A stretch of 64,000 nt of DNA from Candidatus Nitrosotalea okcheonensis. Its GTDB lineage: Archaea > Thermoproteota > Nitrososphaeria > Nitrososphaerales > Nitrosopumilaceae. Position numbers and translations under genes: made by a program. Location: contig NZ_LT841358.1 in assembly GCF_900177045.1 (NCBI RefSeq), positions 1,265,396-1,329,395 on the forward strand. Direction: 5' to 3'. Below the pieces are notes generated by a model, which was given only the letters and a program-made list of their open reading frames with translations, did not search any database and was not told where the DNA came from. Below, in pieces: positions 17,275-25,593 of the stretch; positions within the stretch are counted from its first letter, which is position 1; each line of letters starts with the position of its first letter.

Positions 17275-17325
17275 CCATTGGGATCATTTCCATTCTTTCT
17301 GTCTTTTCAATTGGTTTTAAAAGTG

Positions 17326-18672
17326 TTATCTGTCAAGTGTGGTCTTTACCTTTTGCAAGTATTTTGCAAAAATTTCATCTAATTTAGATTGAGAGTACGA
17401 TTCAGCATAAATTCTGGCTATTGGTTCAGTACCACTCAACCGTACCATTATCCAACTAGAGTCATCTAATGATAATTTAATTCCATCAATAAGATCTTTT
17501 TTGTAAGGTTCTGTTTTTAGAATTTTAACTATTTTTTTAAAATCATCTTTTGAACATTCTATTTTTCCTTTCGTGGTAAAAGATGGAGGTAGCATACCCA
17601 TTTCTTTTGATAAAGAATTTTTGCTACTTGCTAGAAGATCAAGTAAGATGGCCATAGTCATAGAGCCATCTCTGACCTGATTATGTTTACCATACATAAA
17701 ACCACCATTTTCTTCAAAACCAATAATTGCATTTTCTTTCACCATTTTGCGTGAAACCTCAACACTACCCACTTTGGTTCGTAAAACTTGTGATTCCGAG
17801 TCCTTTGCAATTTTTTCTATTACAAATGTGGAATTAACAGATGTAACTATCGTGGATTTTGGTTGTTTTTTTAGAATGTATTTAGATAAAAGTAATGCAG
17901 ACCTATCACCCGTGAGAATTTTTCCTGTCTCATCGCAAAAAATACTTCTATCACCATCTCCATCAAATGCTATACCAAGATCAGCTTTTGATTTTATTAT
18001 CATACTTGAAAGTTTGTCCAAATTTTGGGGTGTTGGTTCTGATCCTCTGCCTGGAAAAGTACCATCTATTTTTTCATTGATTAGGATTGTCTCACATCCA
18101 AATTCCTTACATAGAATAGGAGCCGTTACTGCCTGAGCTCCATTACCAAGATCTAGCACTATCTTGAGATTTTGTGATTTAATTTTACTTGAATTAACTT
18201 GTTTTTTAATTCCAGAAAGATATGTATGTACAGCATTTGATTCCTTTTTAATCAAGCCAAACTTCTTTGAGATCGTCCATTTTTTCGTAAAGTAAAATTC
18301 TTCTACTTTGAGCTCATCTTCTCTTGAAATTTCAATGCCGTCCTTTGCAACAACCTTTAGCCCATTATACTTTGGTGGGTTATGTGATGCAGTTATCATA
18401 ATTCCTCCATTATATCCAAGTTTTTTTGTGGCAAATTGTAAACACGGGGTAGGAACTAGGCCACATACTGCAGAATCGAGACCTAGTGAGCTCAGTGCTG
18501 CAGTTACTATTTTTGATATTACTACACTTGATTCTCGTCCATCATAACCCACTAAAATTGGTCCTTTTTTGAAAAAACTTGCAATTGACAGAGTAATTTT
18601 TGATATAAAATCAAGGGTGAGATCTTCTCCAAATACTCCCCTGACACCATTAGTTCCAAATAATTTCGCCAT
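17326..18672 (-). CDS. Phosphoglucosamine/phosphomannomutase family enzyme
   Basis: Alpha-D-phosphohexomutase of 448 residues, needed for UDP-GlcNAc or GDP-sugar precursors for glycoprotein and lipid glycosylation. Four-domain family signature: FGTNGVRG start, phosphoserine loop TASHNPP (about 99-105), metal loop DGDGDR (about 240-245), sugar loop EENGG (about 315-319) and phosphate-binding RLSGTEP near the C-terminus. The FGTNGVRG opening is GlmM-like. ATG 18672 (MAKLFGTNG) is chosen over 18687; a TATA-like AAATTTATC lies upstream. Substrate preference is inferred. Confidence 0.92.
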   Translation of the reverse strand: MAKLFGTNGVRGVFGEDLTLDFISKITLSIASFFKKGPILVGYDGRESSVVISKIVTAALSSLGLDSAVCGLVPTPCLQFATKKLGYNGGIMITASHNPPKYNGLKVVAKDGIEISREDELKVEEFYFTKKWTISKKFGLIKKESNAVHTYLSGIKKQVNSSKIKSQNLKIVLDLGNGAQAVTAPILCKEFGCETILINEKIDGTFPGRGSEPTPQNLDKLSSMIIKSKADLGIAFDGDGDRSIFCDETGKILTGDRSALLLSKYILKKQPKSTIVTSVNSTFVIEKIAKDSESQVLRTKVGSVEVSRKMVKENAIIGFEENGGFMYGKHNQVRDGSMTMAILLDLLASSKNSLSKEMGMLPPSFTTKGKIECSKDDFKKIVKILKTEPYKKDLIDGIKLSLDDSSWIMVRLSGTEPIARIYAESYSQSKLDEIFAKYLQKVKTTLDR

Positions 18673-18719
18673 ACGCACCATCAACAATAGATAAATTTGT
18701 CTTAAAAGTCATGGTGCAT

Positions 18720-18804
18720 GCGGGAGTTGCCAAGCCTGGTCAAAGGCGCAGGGCTTAGGACCCTGTCTTTTAGGAGTTCGTGGGTTCAAATCCCACCTCC
18801 CGCA
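18720..18804 (+). tRNA. tRNA-Leu (TAG anticodon)
   Basis: An 85-nt class II tRNA. Acceptor GCGGGAG pairs with CTCCCGC, discriminator A. Anticodon stem CAGGG/CCCTG with loop CTTAGGA gives anticodon TAG (leucine, CUA). Variable arm about 14 nt. T arm GTGGG-TTCAAAT-CCCAC. No intron and no encoded CCA. Confidence 0.95.
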
Positions 18805-18805
18805 T

Positions 18806-18994
18806 TTATTGAACTATACAAAGCTGCATTTCTTTATGATTGCGAAAATGAACACTACAAAAGTTATTCGAGCATTCGTAACAATGCCAGTCACCTATCG
18901 TAGAGCACACTTTACAAATTTTTATAGGATTATTGTGATCATAACTATTTCCTCTATTATGGGATCTGTGAGAAGTTTTTTGTTTATCCATCAT
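18806..18994 (-). CDS. Small zinc-finger protein, B-box-like
   Basis: A 62-residue protein. The C-terminal half has the spaced ligands CKVC-x7-HCYEC-x4-CSVHF-x2-H, a cross-brace arrangement like B-box or AN1-type zinc fingers. The N-terminal 25 residues are polar and His/Asn-rich. Two tandem ATGs (18994 and 18991); upstream TTTTAATTTAAATGAGGAAG offers both a TATA-like and a GAGGA Shine-Dalgarno element. Probably real because the Cys/His spacing is too regular for a chance frame. Function unknown. Confidence 0.7.
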   Translation of the reverse strand: MMDKQKTSHRSHNRGNSYDHNNPIKICKVCSTIGDWHCYECSNNFCSVHFRNHKEMQLCIVQ

Positions 18995-19143
18995 TCTTCC
19001 TCATTTAAATTAAAATTTGAAAAACTTCCATTCAACAACACATTACAGAATTACAATATCTAGTTGGACTAGCATTCTTACAATACGTCATATTCCAAAA
19101 GGCTATTTAAGTATTAATAAGTGCAGTACGTCTAACAATTAGA

Positions 19144-20001
19144 ATGGATAAGACGACTGTAGAACTTGTTATAGTTGGAAAAGACCATGAAGGCGTAGTA
19201 GCAGGTTTTACTAATTTCATTTTTCAAAATAATGGAAACATAGAGAAAATTAATCAAAATGTAGTAAAGGGACTTTTTGGAATGTATCTAGAAGCATCCT
19301 TTACAAAAAAACTGGATGTAAAGAAATTCAGTAAAGAAGCTGAGATCTTGGCAAAGAATCTCAGAATGGAAGTCAATATTCACTATGAAGTATCAAAAAG
19401 AAAAAGAGTGGCAGTGCTTGTAACAAAAGAACCTCATTGTCTTGAAGCTATTCTAGATGCAAGGATGAAGGGTAAGATCAAAGGAGAGATCGTGGTACTA
19501 ATAGGCACTGAAAATACTTTAGAATCTTTAGCAAAAAAGGCTAATATTCCATTTATCATGATAAATGAAAAGGATCAGGCAAAGGCAGAACAGAAAATAA
19601 TTTCTGTCATAAAAAAATTTAATGTTGATTTAATAGTACTTGCAAGATACATGCGAATACTTTCCCCTAACTTCGTATGGAGATATCCAAACAGAGTCAT
19701 CAACATACATCCATCCCTTTTGCCTGCATTTCCTGGCGCTTTTGCTTATGTTCAAGCATATGAGCGAGGAGCAAAAATTGTAGGATGTACCGCACATTAT
19801 GTGACTGAAGATTTGGATCAAGGTCCCATAATTTTCCAAGATGCTTTTGCCATAGATGAAGATGAAACTTTAGAGTCATTGAAAAAGAAAGGACAGAAGT
19901 TAGAAGCTAGTACATTACTAGAAGCTGTAAAAATGCATCTCGATGGAAGATTAGAGGTATATTGGGGTAAAGTACATGTTAAACCCAAGAGATCTAGATG
20001 A
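19144..20001 (+). CDS. purU: Formyltetrahydrofolate deformylase-type protein
   Basis: 285 residues: N-terminal ACT domain (about 1-80, VELVIVGKDHEGVVAGF) joined to a formyltransferase fold (about 87-275). The catalytic segment has NIHPSLLPAF and VGCTAHYVTEDLDQGPII, with the conserved Asn/His/Asp. PurU hydrolyses 10-formyl-THF to formate and THF; a role in supplying formate or C1 balance is known for the family. Overlaps the next gene by 4 nt (ATGA), so co-translated with a creatininase-family protein. ArfB-like formamide chemistry next door makes a formyl-handling pair plausible (inference). Confidence 0.9.
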   Translation: MDKTTVELVIVGKDHEGVVAGFTNFIFQNNGNIEKINQNVVKGLFGMYLEASFTKKLDVKKFSKEAEILAKNLRMEVNIHYEVSKRKRVAVLVTKEPHCLEAILDARMKGKIKGEIVVLIGTENTLESLAKKANIPFIMINEKDQAKAEQKIISVIKKFNVDLIVLARYMRILSPNFVWRYPNRVINIHPSLLPAFPGAFAYVQAYERGAKIVGCTAHYVTEDLDQGPIIFQDAFAIDEDETLESLKKKGQKLEASTLLEAVKMHLDGRLEVYWGKVHVKPKRSR

Positions 20002-20726
20002 TAATAAGAGACCTCACAAATACAGATATTCTCAAAATAGCAAGGAGTGGATCAGTTGCATTAATTCCAGTCGGATCAATTGAGCAACATGGTCCTCATC
20101 TTCCCATATCCACTGATTCTGACATAGTGTCACACATAGCAAGACAGGTATCAGAAAAAAATGGATTTTTGTTACTGCCTACCCTTCAATATGGAGTTTC
20201 TTTTGAACATCATCCATTCTTCAACCTGAGTCTATCAAGTCCTACTTTAGAGAAGATTCTGATTGAGTTGTGTGTTTCATTGTCAAAAAACCATGTCGAT
20301 ACAGTCATAATCCTGAATGGGCACCATGGAAATCTAGACGCATTAAAAAAACTACCAGGCAAAGTTTCCAAGAAAACCGGTGTCAAACAGCACATCTTAG
20401 TTTATTCATACTGGCATTTTATGAGAGAGGAGTTTGATCATGCAGGATTTGTTGAAACATCCATCATGTTAGCAATATCAGACAAAGTACAGATGAACAA
20501 GGCTGAAAAAGGATTCATTCCGGGTAACTTGTCAAAGGCTGAATTGAGTCGACTAGGCAAGAAGGCAAACAGGTCATTTATTGCAGTAACAAAGAATGGT
20601 GTCTGGGGAGATCCCACTACGGCCACAGCCAAGGATGGAAAAATGATTCTAAAGGAAATAATTACAAATTTGGTAAAAGCGAGTCAAACTTGCCTTACTG
20701 GAACAGGTCGAAAAATTCACCAATGA
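19998..20726 (+). CDS. Creatininase-family amidohydrolase (possible ArfB)
   Basis: Metal-dependent amidohydrolase of 242 residues. Ligand motifs are LIPVGSIEQHGPHLPISTD (Glu, His and Asp ligands, about 22-40), LNGHHGNLDA (about 110-119), and a Glu in HAGFVETSIML. The family includes ArfB, the archaeal formamide hydrolase making the common riboflavin/F420 precursor, creatininase and MftE. In an F420-making thaumarchaeon ArfB is the best guess, supported only by family and phylogenetic context. Translationally coupled to purU. Confidence 0.82.
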   Translation: MIIRDLTNTDILKIARSGSVALIPVGSIEQHGPHLPISTDSDIVSHIARQVSEKNGFLLLPTLQYGVSFEHHPFFNLSLSSPTLEKILIELCVSLSKNHVDTVIILNGHHGNLDALKKLPGKVSKKTGVKQHILVYSYWHFMREEFDHAGFVETSIMLAISDKVQMNKAEKGFIPGNLSKAELSRLGKKANRSFIAVTKNGVWGDPTTATAKDGKMILKEIITNLVKASQTCLTGTGRKIHQ

Positions 20727-20771
20727 AATTTTAATATATACCCTCCATAGAGTGGGTAATAAGTGAAATAA

Positions 20772-21002
20772 ATGTCAGTAGATATGGCAGTAAAAGTACT
20801 TGATGAAAGCCTAAACAAGGTTGTGCTTATCAAGCTGAAAGGCGGTAAAGTGATAAGAGGCAACCTTCATGGTTTTGACCAACACATGAACCTGCTACTT
20901 GAATCTTCAGAAGAGATTCCTTCTGAAGGAGAGACAAAAAGCCTTGGAACCATAGTTGTCAGAGGAGACAACGTAGTTATCATATCCCCTCCACCAAAGT
21001 GA
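20772..21002 (+). CDS. Sm-like archaeal protein (LSm/SmAP)
   Basis: RNA-binding heptamer-forming protein of 76 residues. Sm1 motif around [24 protein letters not shown] (Asp-x-His-Met-Asn at the uridine pocket) and Sm2 motif [15 protein letters not shown]-like TTTAATATATACC is about 35 nt upstream of the ATG. L37e follows after 7 nt, the classic archaeal LSm-L37e pair. Confidence 0.96.
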   Translation: MSVDMAVKVLDESLNKVVLIKLKGGKVIRGNLHGFDQHMNLLLESSEEIPSEGETKSLGTIVVRGDNVVIISPPPK

Positions 21003-21009
21003 GTGTATT

Positions 21010-21177
21010 ATGACTAAAGGTACTACCTCAATGGGAGGCTATACAAGAAAACACGTACACATCAGATGTAGAAGGTGTGGAAAGAATGCATACCACATAC
21101 GACACAAAAGATGTGCTAGTTGTGGTTATCCTGAGGCTAAGATAAGAAAATACAACTGGATCAAATGGTATACCTAA
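21010..21177 (+). CDS. rpl37e: Ribosomal protein L37e (eL37)
   Basis: A 55-residue very basic protein with a C4 zinc finger: CRRC and CASC, followed by [12 protein letters not shown]. It lies 7 nt after the LSm stop with GTGAG just upstream, and its TAA directly abuts the ATG of the following coiled-coil gene. Full length for the family. Confidence 0.95.
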   Translation: MTKGTTSMGGYTRKHVHIRCRRCGKNAYHIRHKRCASCGYPEAKIRKYNWIKWYT

Positions 21178-22128
21178 ATGGAAGAAATAGCGCTAGTTTT
21201 TAGCTCTCTTGCAGGCGCATGTACGGCAGTTGCACTCGACAAGATTCCAAAGATAAAACGCAATAAACAAACTCCAACTATTAATTCTGCAATAACAAAT
21301 CAATTACATTCACTAAGAATGGAAAAGGAAATACTCTCAAAAACCATTACAAGGCTTCACCAACAAGAATCAGATGTTACAAAAATACAAAAAGACAAGC
21401 TTTTGCTTCGTTATCAACATCAACTTGGAACAGTCATTACCAAGATTGAAAAACTTGAAGTTGCAAGCAAGTATCCAGATTTAGGCCAAGTTGGAGATAG
21501 TTTGATTTCACTAATGGACAACAAACTTTCACAGTTAGATCAACGATTGCATGAGATTTCTTCGAAGATCACAGTAAATACAATTACTCAACCTAAACAA
21601 GTGGAAAAACCTATGGAGACAATACTAGAAAGTACTCAGGTCAGGAAAATAGAGCCAAAAATAGAGATTCAAAAAGAAAAAATTGAGATTCAAGAGAAGA
21701 CAACAGTAAAGTCAGAAAGAACATCCGAGTGGTTACCCCCAATTGAAGTTCCAACACATGAAAAACACAGAACGGTAGAATTGAGTACCTTAACAGAGAT
21801 CACAAGTAAGATTCCACAGTTCCCCGCTGATCTTATCAGACCTGCACAAATTGAACCGCAGGTTCCTCAAGTAATCATTGAACCAATACTAGTTGAAGAG
21901 CCAATACAAGTTCCTCATCCTAACACACATGGTATAACAGAAGAGATTTTGCCAGAAATACCAAAGCCAGAATCAATACAACAGGAATCAGAAAGAAAGA
22001 TACAGCTTCCAGCAGCAATCAAGATACCAGAAGAAGAAAAGCTGGAAGATGATGACAAGGATTTGGACAAGATAAAAAGCGAAATAATGAAGGCATTATC
22101 AAAGCTAGAACAAGTAGAGGTAGAATAA
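21178..22128 (+). CDS. Hypothetical coiled-coil protein with Pro/Glu-rich tail
   Basis: 316 residues. A short hydrophobic N-terminus (about 3-20, ALVFSSLAGACTAVAL) might be a membrane anchor. Residues about 40-130 form a strong heptad coiled coil, then a low-complexity region of Glu, Pro, Ile and Gln with KIEIQ/KPE-like repeats (about 140-270). A charged helical C-terminus (KIKSEIMKALSKLEQVEVE) ends it. No enzymatic motif. It starts directly after the L37e stop and ends directly before RpiA, so it belongs to the LSm-L37e-RpiA-TtuA operon. Function unknown. Confidence 0.85.
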   Translation: MEEIALVFSSLAGACTAVALDKIPKIKRNKQTPTINSAITNQLHSLRMEKEILSKTITRLHQQESDVTKIQKDKLLLRYQHQLGTVITKIEKLEVASKYPDLGQVGDSLISLMDNKLSQLDQRLHEISSKITVNTITQPKQVEKPMETILESTQVRKIEPKIEIQKEKIEIQEKTTVKSERTSEWLPPIEVPTHEKHRTVELSTLTEITSKIPQFPADLIRPAQIEPQVPQVIIEPILVEEPIQVPHPNTHGITEEILPEIPKPESIQQESERKIQLPAAIKIPEEEKLEDDDKDLDKIKSEIMKALSKLEQVEVE

Positions 22129-22803
22129 TTGACAGTAGATGATGCCATTGAGGCATTATCACCACAGGCACTAAAAATGATCAAAAACAATTTTGTTATA
22201 GGTCTTGGAAGTGGAAGAGCGGCAACTGTAATAGTGAAGCTATTATCACAATACATTAAAAAGAATAAATTTTTTGTCAAGGCAATACCTACATCGCTGC
22301 AGATCAAGATAGAGGCAGAAAAGGGTGGAATTCCAATAATAGATGCAGATCAGATTAATCACATAGATTTGGTCTTTGACGGGGCAGATCAAATAGACGT
22401 AAAAGGAAACATGATCAAGGGTGGAGGGGGTGCTCTTTTACGAGAGAAAATTCTGATAAGCATTGCAAAAAAGGTTGTGATAGTGGCGGATGAATCAAAA
22501 TTTGTCAAAAAACTTGATCGAAGTGTACCTGTAGAGGTGCACCCATTTGCAAGAAATACAGCTGATAAACAAATAAGAGAATACGGAGGAATACCACACC
22601 TCAGATTGTTAGAGCGTGGATATCCATTTGTGACTGAAAATGGAAACATCATACTGGATTGTAACTTTGGCCAAATACAGAATCCAAAAGAACTAGCATC
22701 AAAAATAATAGGAATTCCAGGCGTTATCGAGGTTGGAATATTTCCAAAGCCAGATATTATTTACAAGACAAGGAAAAATGGCAAGTATGAGACCATACAA
22801 TAA
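22129..22803 (+). CDS. rpiA: Ribose-5-phosphate isomerase A
   Basis: Interconverts ribose-5-phosphate and ribulose-5-phosphate for nucleotide and histidine synthesis. 224 residues with GLGSGRAATVIVKLL phosphate-binding loop (about 25-39), the catalytic DGADQID segment (about 84-90), KGGGGALLREK and the ADESKFV lysine region. TTG start immediately follows the upstream TAA, with AGAGGT about 10 nt before. In an organism without the oxidative pentose pathway it links the fructose-6-P-derived pentoses to PRPP. Confidence 0.95.
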   Translation: MTVDDAIEALSPQALKMIKNNFVIGLGSGRAATVIVKLLSQYIKKNKFFVKAIPTSLQIKIEAEKGGIPIIDADQINHIDLVFDGADQIDVKGNMIKGGGGALLREKILISIAKKVVIVADESKFVKKLDRSVPVEVHPFARNTADKQIREYGGIPHLRLLERGYPFVTENGNIILDCNFGQIQNPKELASKIIGIPGVIEVGIFPKPDIIYKTRKNGKYETIQ

Positions 22804-22821
22804 CACAGGAAGAATTTTACC

Positions 22822-23730
22822 ATGAAATGCGATCGTTGTGAAAATGTAGCTGCTTATTCAAGAAAGTATTCCGGAGAGAATCTTTGTTCCAGTTGCTTTT
22901 CAAGATCAATCGTACACAAAACTACAAAAACAATGACCAAGTACAACATGATAAAACCTGGCGATGTAGTGGGTGTTGCAGTATCAGGCGGAAAGGATTC
23001 TCTTTCATTGTTACAGATACTAAAAGAAATTTCCCTAGATCACCATTTTACATTAAAAGCTATTACAGTTGATGAAGGAATTCCAGGATACCGAGATGAA
23101 GCTCTTAAGATTGTAGAAGAGTTTTGTAGAAAAATTGATGTGGAACACAAGGTATATCCATACAATTCTCTTTTTGGTGCAACGTTAGAACAGACATTAG
23201 AACATAGAAGCAATGAAAAAACTTCATCGTGTTCCATATGTGGCGTATTAAGAAGAAGGGCAATAGATTTTGGCGCCATTGATCTAAAAGTTGATGTAAT
23301 AGCAACAGGTCACAATCTGGACGATATGTTACAGACGTTTATTATCAACATTATTTCAGGCGATACAAAAAAAATTGGTTGGATGGATCCTGATACTTCG
23401 GAAAACAAGATACGAAAAATAAAACCGTTCTATGAGATTTATGAAAATGAGATTATCTTCTATGCGTTCACAAACGAAATTCCATTCCAGTCAGAAGAAT
23501 GCCCTCACATGAATGAAGGAATTAGAACAGAAATTCGTAATTTTTTAAATTCCCTAGAAAAGACCCATAGTGGAATCAAAAATAACATGTTCAAGTCAAT
23601 TTTGAAGATCTCGTCCACCCTCAAAGACTCCAACAATTCAGAATGGAAAACGTGTTCAGAGTGTGGTAGCGAATGCACAGGAGACATATGCTCTGTCTGT
23701 AGTACATTAGCCAATCTACGATTGAACTAA
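22822..23730 (+). CDS. tRNA thiolation enzyme, TtuA/NcsA (CTU1) family
   Basis: A PP-loop ATP pyrophosphatase that adenylates tRNA uridine before sulfur transfer. 302 residues. N-terminal zinc finger (CDRC and CSSC), PP-loop VSGGKDSL (about 54-61), catalytic pair CSICG near residue 137, and a C-terminal zinc finger (CSEC, CSVC). Sulfur in this family comes from a ubiquitin-like carrier activated by an E1-like protein. Such a carrier/E1 fusion is encoded at 40201-41517, so a functional link is plausible (inference). Whether it makes s2U54 or s2U34 is unresolved. Confidence 0.92.
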   Translation: MKCDRCENVAAYSRKYSGENLCSSCFSRSIVHKTTKTMTKYNMIKPGDVVGVAVSGGKDSLSLLQILKEISLDHHFTLKAITVDEGIPGYRDEALKIVEEFCRKIDVEHKVYPYNSLFGATLEQTLEHRSNEKTSSCSICGVLRRRAIDFGAIDLKVDVIATGHNLDDMLQTFIINIISGDTKKIGWMDPDTSENKIRKIKPFYEIYENEIIFYAFTNEIPFQSEECPHMNEGIRTEIRNFLNSLEKTHSGIKNNMFKSILKISSTLKDSNNSEWKTCSECGSECTGDICSVCSTLANLRLN

Positions 23731-23769
23731 ATCCTAATGCAGATAAAGAACTTGTATTACAATAAATTC

Positions 23770-24086
23770 GGTAGTAGGTAGGGTTGGGGCGCTAGCCGTG
23801 CCCTATCTCTGAAACCGGCTATATGCAGAGACCAGTAACTGCTGGATAAATCTCTAGATAGACGGTACTCGCAGGACTTGCGGATATGAAATCACGCCGA
23901 AGCGGGTGGATACAGGACTGAAGTTATCCGAAGGGATGACTCTCAAGTTCTAACTGCCGAAAGGGATGAGGTCCGGGAGGGAGCAATCCTAAGGTAGAGC
24001 ATCCACGCTGCTTCGTCTACGTGGCGGATCTTGCTTGACTTGAGATGAGACCGCTTGTTTAGACTGGAACTAGCGGATCTACTACC
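23770..24086 (+). ncRNA. Signal recognition particle (7S) RNA
   Basis: About 317 nt whose ends pair (GGTAGTAG at 23770-23777 with CTACTACC at 24079-24086). The 5' part has the Alu-domain-like GGGGCGCTAGCCGTGCCC. The S domain contains helix 8 with the SRP54 site: GAGGTCCGGGAGGGAGCAAT and the following CCTAAGG, which matches the universally conserved GGTCCGG-AGG-AGCA pattern. The length fits archaeal 7S RNA. It was checked against RNase P RNA, whose conserved blocks are absent. The scaffold of SRP binds SRP19 and SRP54. Confidence 0.9.
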
Positions 24087-24115
24087 TTAATATTCTTAAA
24101 TCAAAGAGGAACAAC

Positions 24116-24445
24116 GTGGAAGGATTAGTTTCAGGAAAGAAAAGAACTTATGACGAATTTAGATCAAATATGCCTTCAGGTGTAGCTACTCTATTTGATG
24201 AACTTCGTAGATATTGTTTGACTCTTGGAAAAAATGTAATCGAGGACATTCGTATGCACCGGATTGTATTTGCAAAATCAATTAAATTCCGAAGTTTTGC
24301 AGACATTGAACCACAACGAGATTCCATCATCATAAAGATCAAAAAAGATAGAAAGGAGCCAGAAAAGGAAATACAGATAAAACTAGATGACAATCTCGAT
24401 GAAATCAAGAAACTTCTTTTGAATGCATATACTAGCATTCATTGA
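24116..24445 (+). CDS. DUF5655-like small protein
   Basis: A 109-residue protein whose body (LRRYCLTLGKNVIEDIRMHR, then FRSFADIEPQRDSIII) follows the DUF5655 pattern, a small restriction-endonuclease-related or nucleic-acid-associated fold of unknown role. GTG start with AGAGGAAC about 5 nt before it. It lies just after the SRP RNA and overlaps the convergent acylphosphatase by 7 nt. Family call from pattern only. Confidence 0.7.
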   Translation: MEGLVSGKKRTYDEFRSNMPSGVATLFDELRRYCLTLGKNVIEDIRMHRIVFAKSIKFRSFADIEPQRDSIIIKIKKDRKEPEKEIQIKLDDNLDEIKKLLLNAYTSIH

Positions 24446-24720
24446 TAATGAATCATGAAATTAGTGAATTCCCCAACGTATCTTTCTTCAGTAACTGTTA
24501 ATTCTTTTACAACTGCACCAGCAGGTCCAAACCTGGCCCATTCCACTACAGCATCTACGTTTGAATCATTTCCTTCCAAGATGGCTTCTACCCTATCATC
24601 TTGAAGATTTCGGACCCAGCCCAGGACATTATTTTTTTCAGCAGTCTCCATCATCCCTTGACGAAAGTAAACACCTTGTACTCTCCCTTCTACCAAAAGA
24701 TGAACTCTCTTTAAATTCAT
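24439..24720 (-). CDS. acyP: Acylphosphatase
   Basis: Hydrolyses acyl phosphates such as carbamoyl- and 1,3-bisphosphoglycerate. 93 residues. The active-site motif VEGRVQGVYFRQGM includes the catalytic Arg, and NLQDDRVEAILEG includes the Asn. The family's last residues (GEFTNFMIHY) are present. Monocistronic-looking, convergent with the DUF5655-like gene. Confidence 0.94.
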   Translation of the reverse strand: MNLKRVHLLVEGRVQGVYFRQGMMETAEKNNVLGWVRNLQDDRVEAILEGNDSNVDAVVEWARFGPAGAVVKELTVTEERYVGEFTNFMIHYQ

Positions 24721-24760
24721 GAATATTTATTTTCTAAAACTAGTATTTAGTCTTGAGGAA

Positions 24761-25492
24761 TTATGCTCGTTCTTTCATTCTGGATCGTCCAGTCTTTCTA
24801 GCGGCAATGCTTCCAACCTTACGTCCAGGCGGGGCGTTTCGTGAAACTGTAGAACTTCTTCCAACATGTTGATGTCTTCCACCACCATGTGGGTGAACGT
24901 ATACAGCTTGTGCAACACCTCTTACTATTGGATACTTGTGTCCCTTTGAACGCTTTCTTCTCCATGCAGGTCCTGCTCGCATGAATGGTCTATCTCCAAC
25001 ACCTCCTCCAGCAAGAACTCCTATCATTGCACGGTTCTGTGGGTTAAGGGTCGTGAATTTTCCAGATGGTAGTTTTATTGTTACACCTTCAGAGCTATGT
25101 GAGAAAACTGTTGCATATGTTCCAGCAGATTTTACTATTGCTCCGCCATCACCAAAATGCTTCTCCACATTGCATACTATGGTACCATCAGGGATATTTT
25201 GGACACTGATAACGTTACCCGGAGAAATATCAGACTTTAAACCAAATTGAAATTTAGAACCAATTTTAGTACCAAGAACAGATGGAACAAAAGAGAATAA
25301 GCCGGTCTCAAATCTAACTTTAGCTAGAGGCGCATCCCTTCCTGTCTCATGAACAATGTCGACTACTTTGGCCTCGTGCTGTTCTGCCAATTGGAATCGA
25401 GGATACTTGGCTGGAAGTAACTTTCCAGTAGAAGCTGCACGGAATTGCATTCCACCTCTACCTCGTCTTCTTACTAATGGTCTCTTACCCAA
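24761..25492 (-). CDS. rpl2: Ribosomal protein L2 (uL2)
   Basis: Peptidyl-transferase-centre protein of 243 residues. Features are the SH3-like barrels, GGGVGDRPFMRAG and the essential-histidine segment VYVHPHGGGRHQHVG near the C-terminus. The start is TTG (GKRPLVRRRGRGG). It stands outside the main S10/spc operon, as in other thaumarchaea where uL2 is detached. Confidence 0.96.
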   Translation of the reverse strand: MGKRPLVRRRGRGGMQFRAASTGKLLPAKYPRFQLAEQHEAKVVDIVHETGRDAPLAKVRFETGLFSFVPSVLGTKIGSKFQFGLKSDISPGNVISVQNIPDGTIVCNVEKHFGDGGAIVKSAGTYATVFSHSSEGVTIKLPSGKFTTLNPQNRAMIGVLAGGGVGDRPFMRAGPAWRRKRSKGHKYPIVRGVAQAVYVHPHGGGRHQHVGRSSTVSRNAPPGRKVGSIAARKTGRSRMKERA

Positions 25493-25530
25493 AGTACCGG
25501 TTTTGGTTTATCTTGTAAATTTTAATCTTC

Positions 25531-25550
25531 TGATCCTTTGTTCAGGATCA
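25531..25550. promoter_or_regulatory. Inverted repeat between rpl2 and cdc48
   Basis: TGATCCT and AGGATCA form perfect 7-bp arms around a 6-nt loop in the 101-bp divergent gap. It may be an operator for either gene, or a stem in the rpl2 leader. Confidence 0.35.
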
Positions 25551-25563
25551 AAGACGACAAAGG

Positions 25564-25571
25564 TATAAAAA
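25564..25571 (+). promoter_or_regulatory. TATA box of cdc48
   Basis: TATAAAAA centred about 26 nt before the GTG start at 25594, the standard archaeal spacing for a leaderless transcript. One of the clearest promoters in the window. Confidence 0.7.
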
Positions 25572-25593
25572 TTAGTTTGAGGGTGCTAAATCT

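Noticed and set aside
23770-24086. RNase P RNA as identity of the structured RNA
   Set aside because: RNase P conserved blocks were not seen, while the SRP helix 8 signature (GGTCCGGGAGGGAGCA) is clear.
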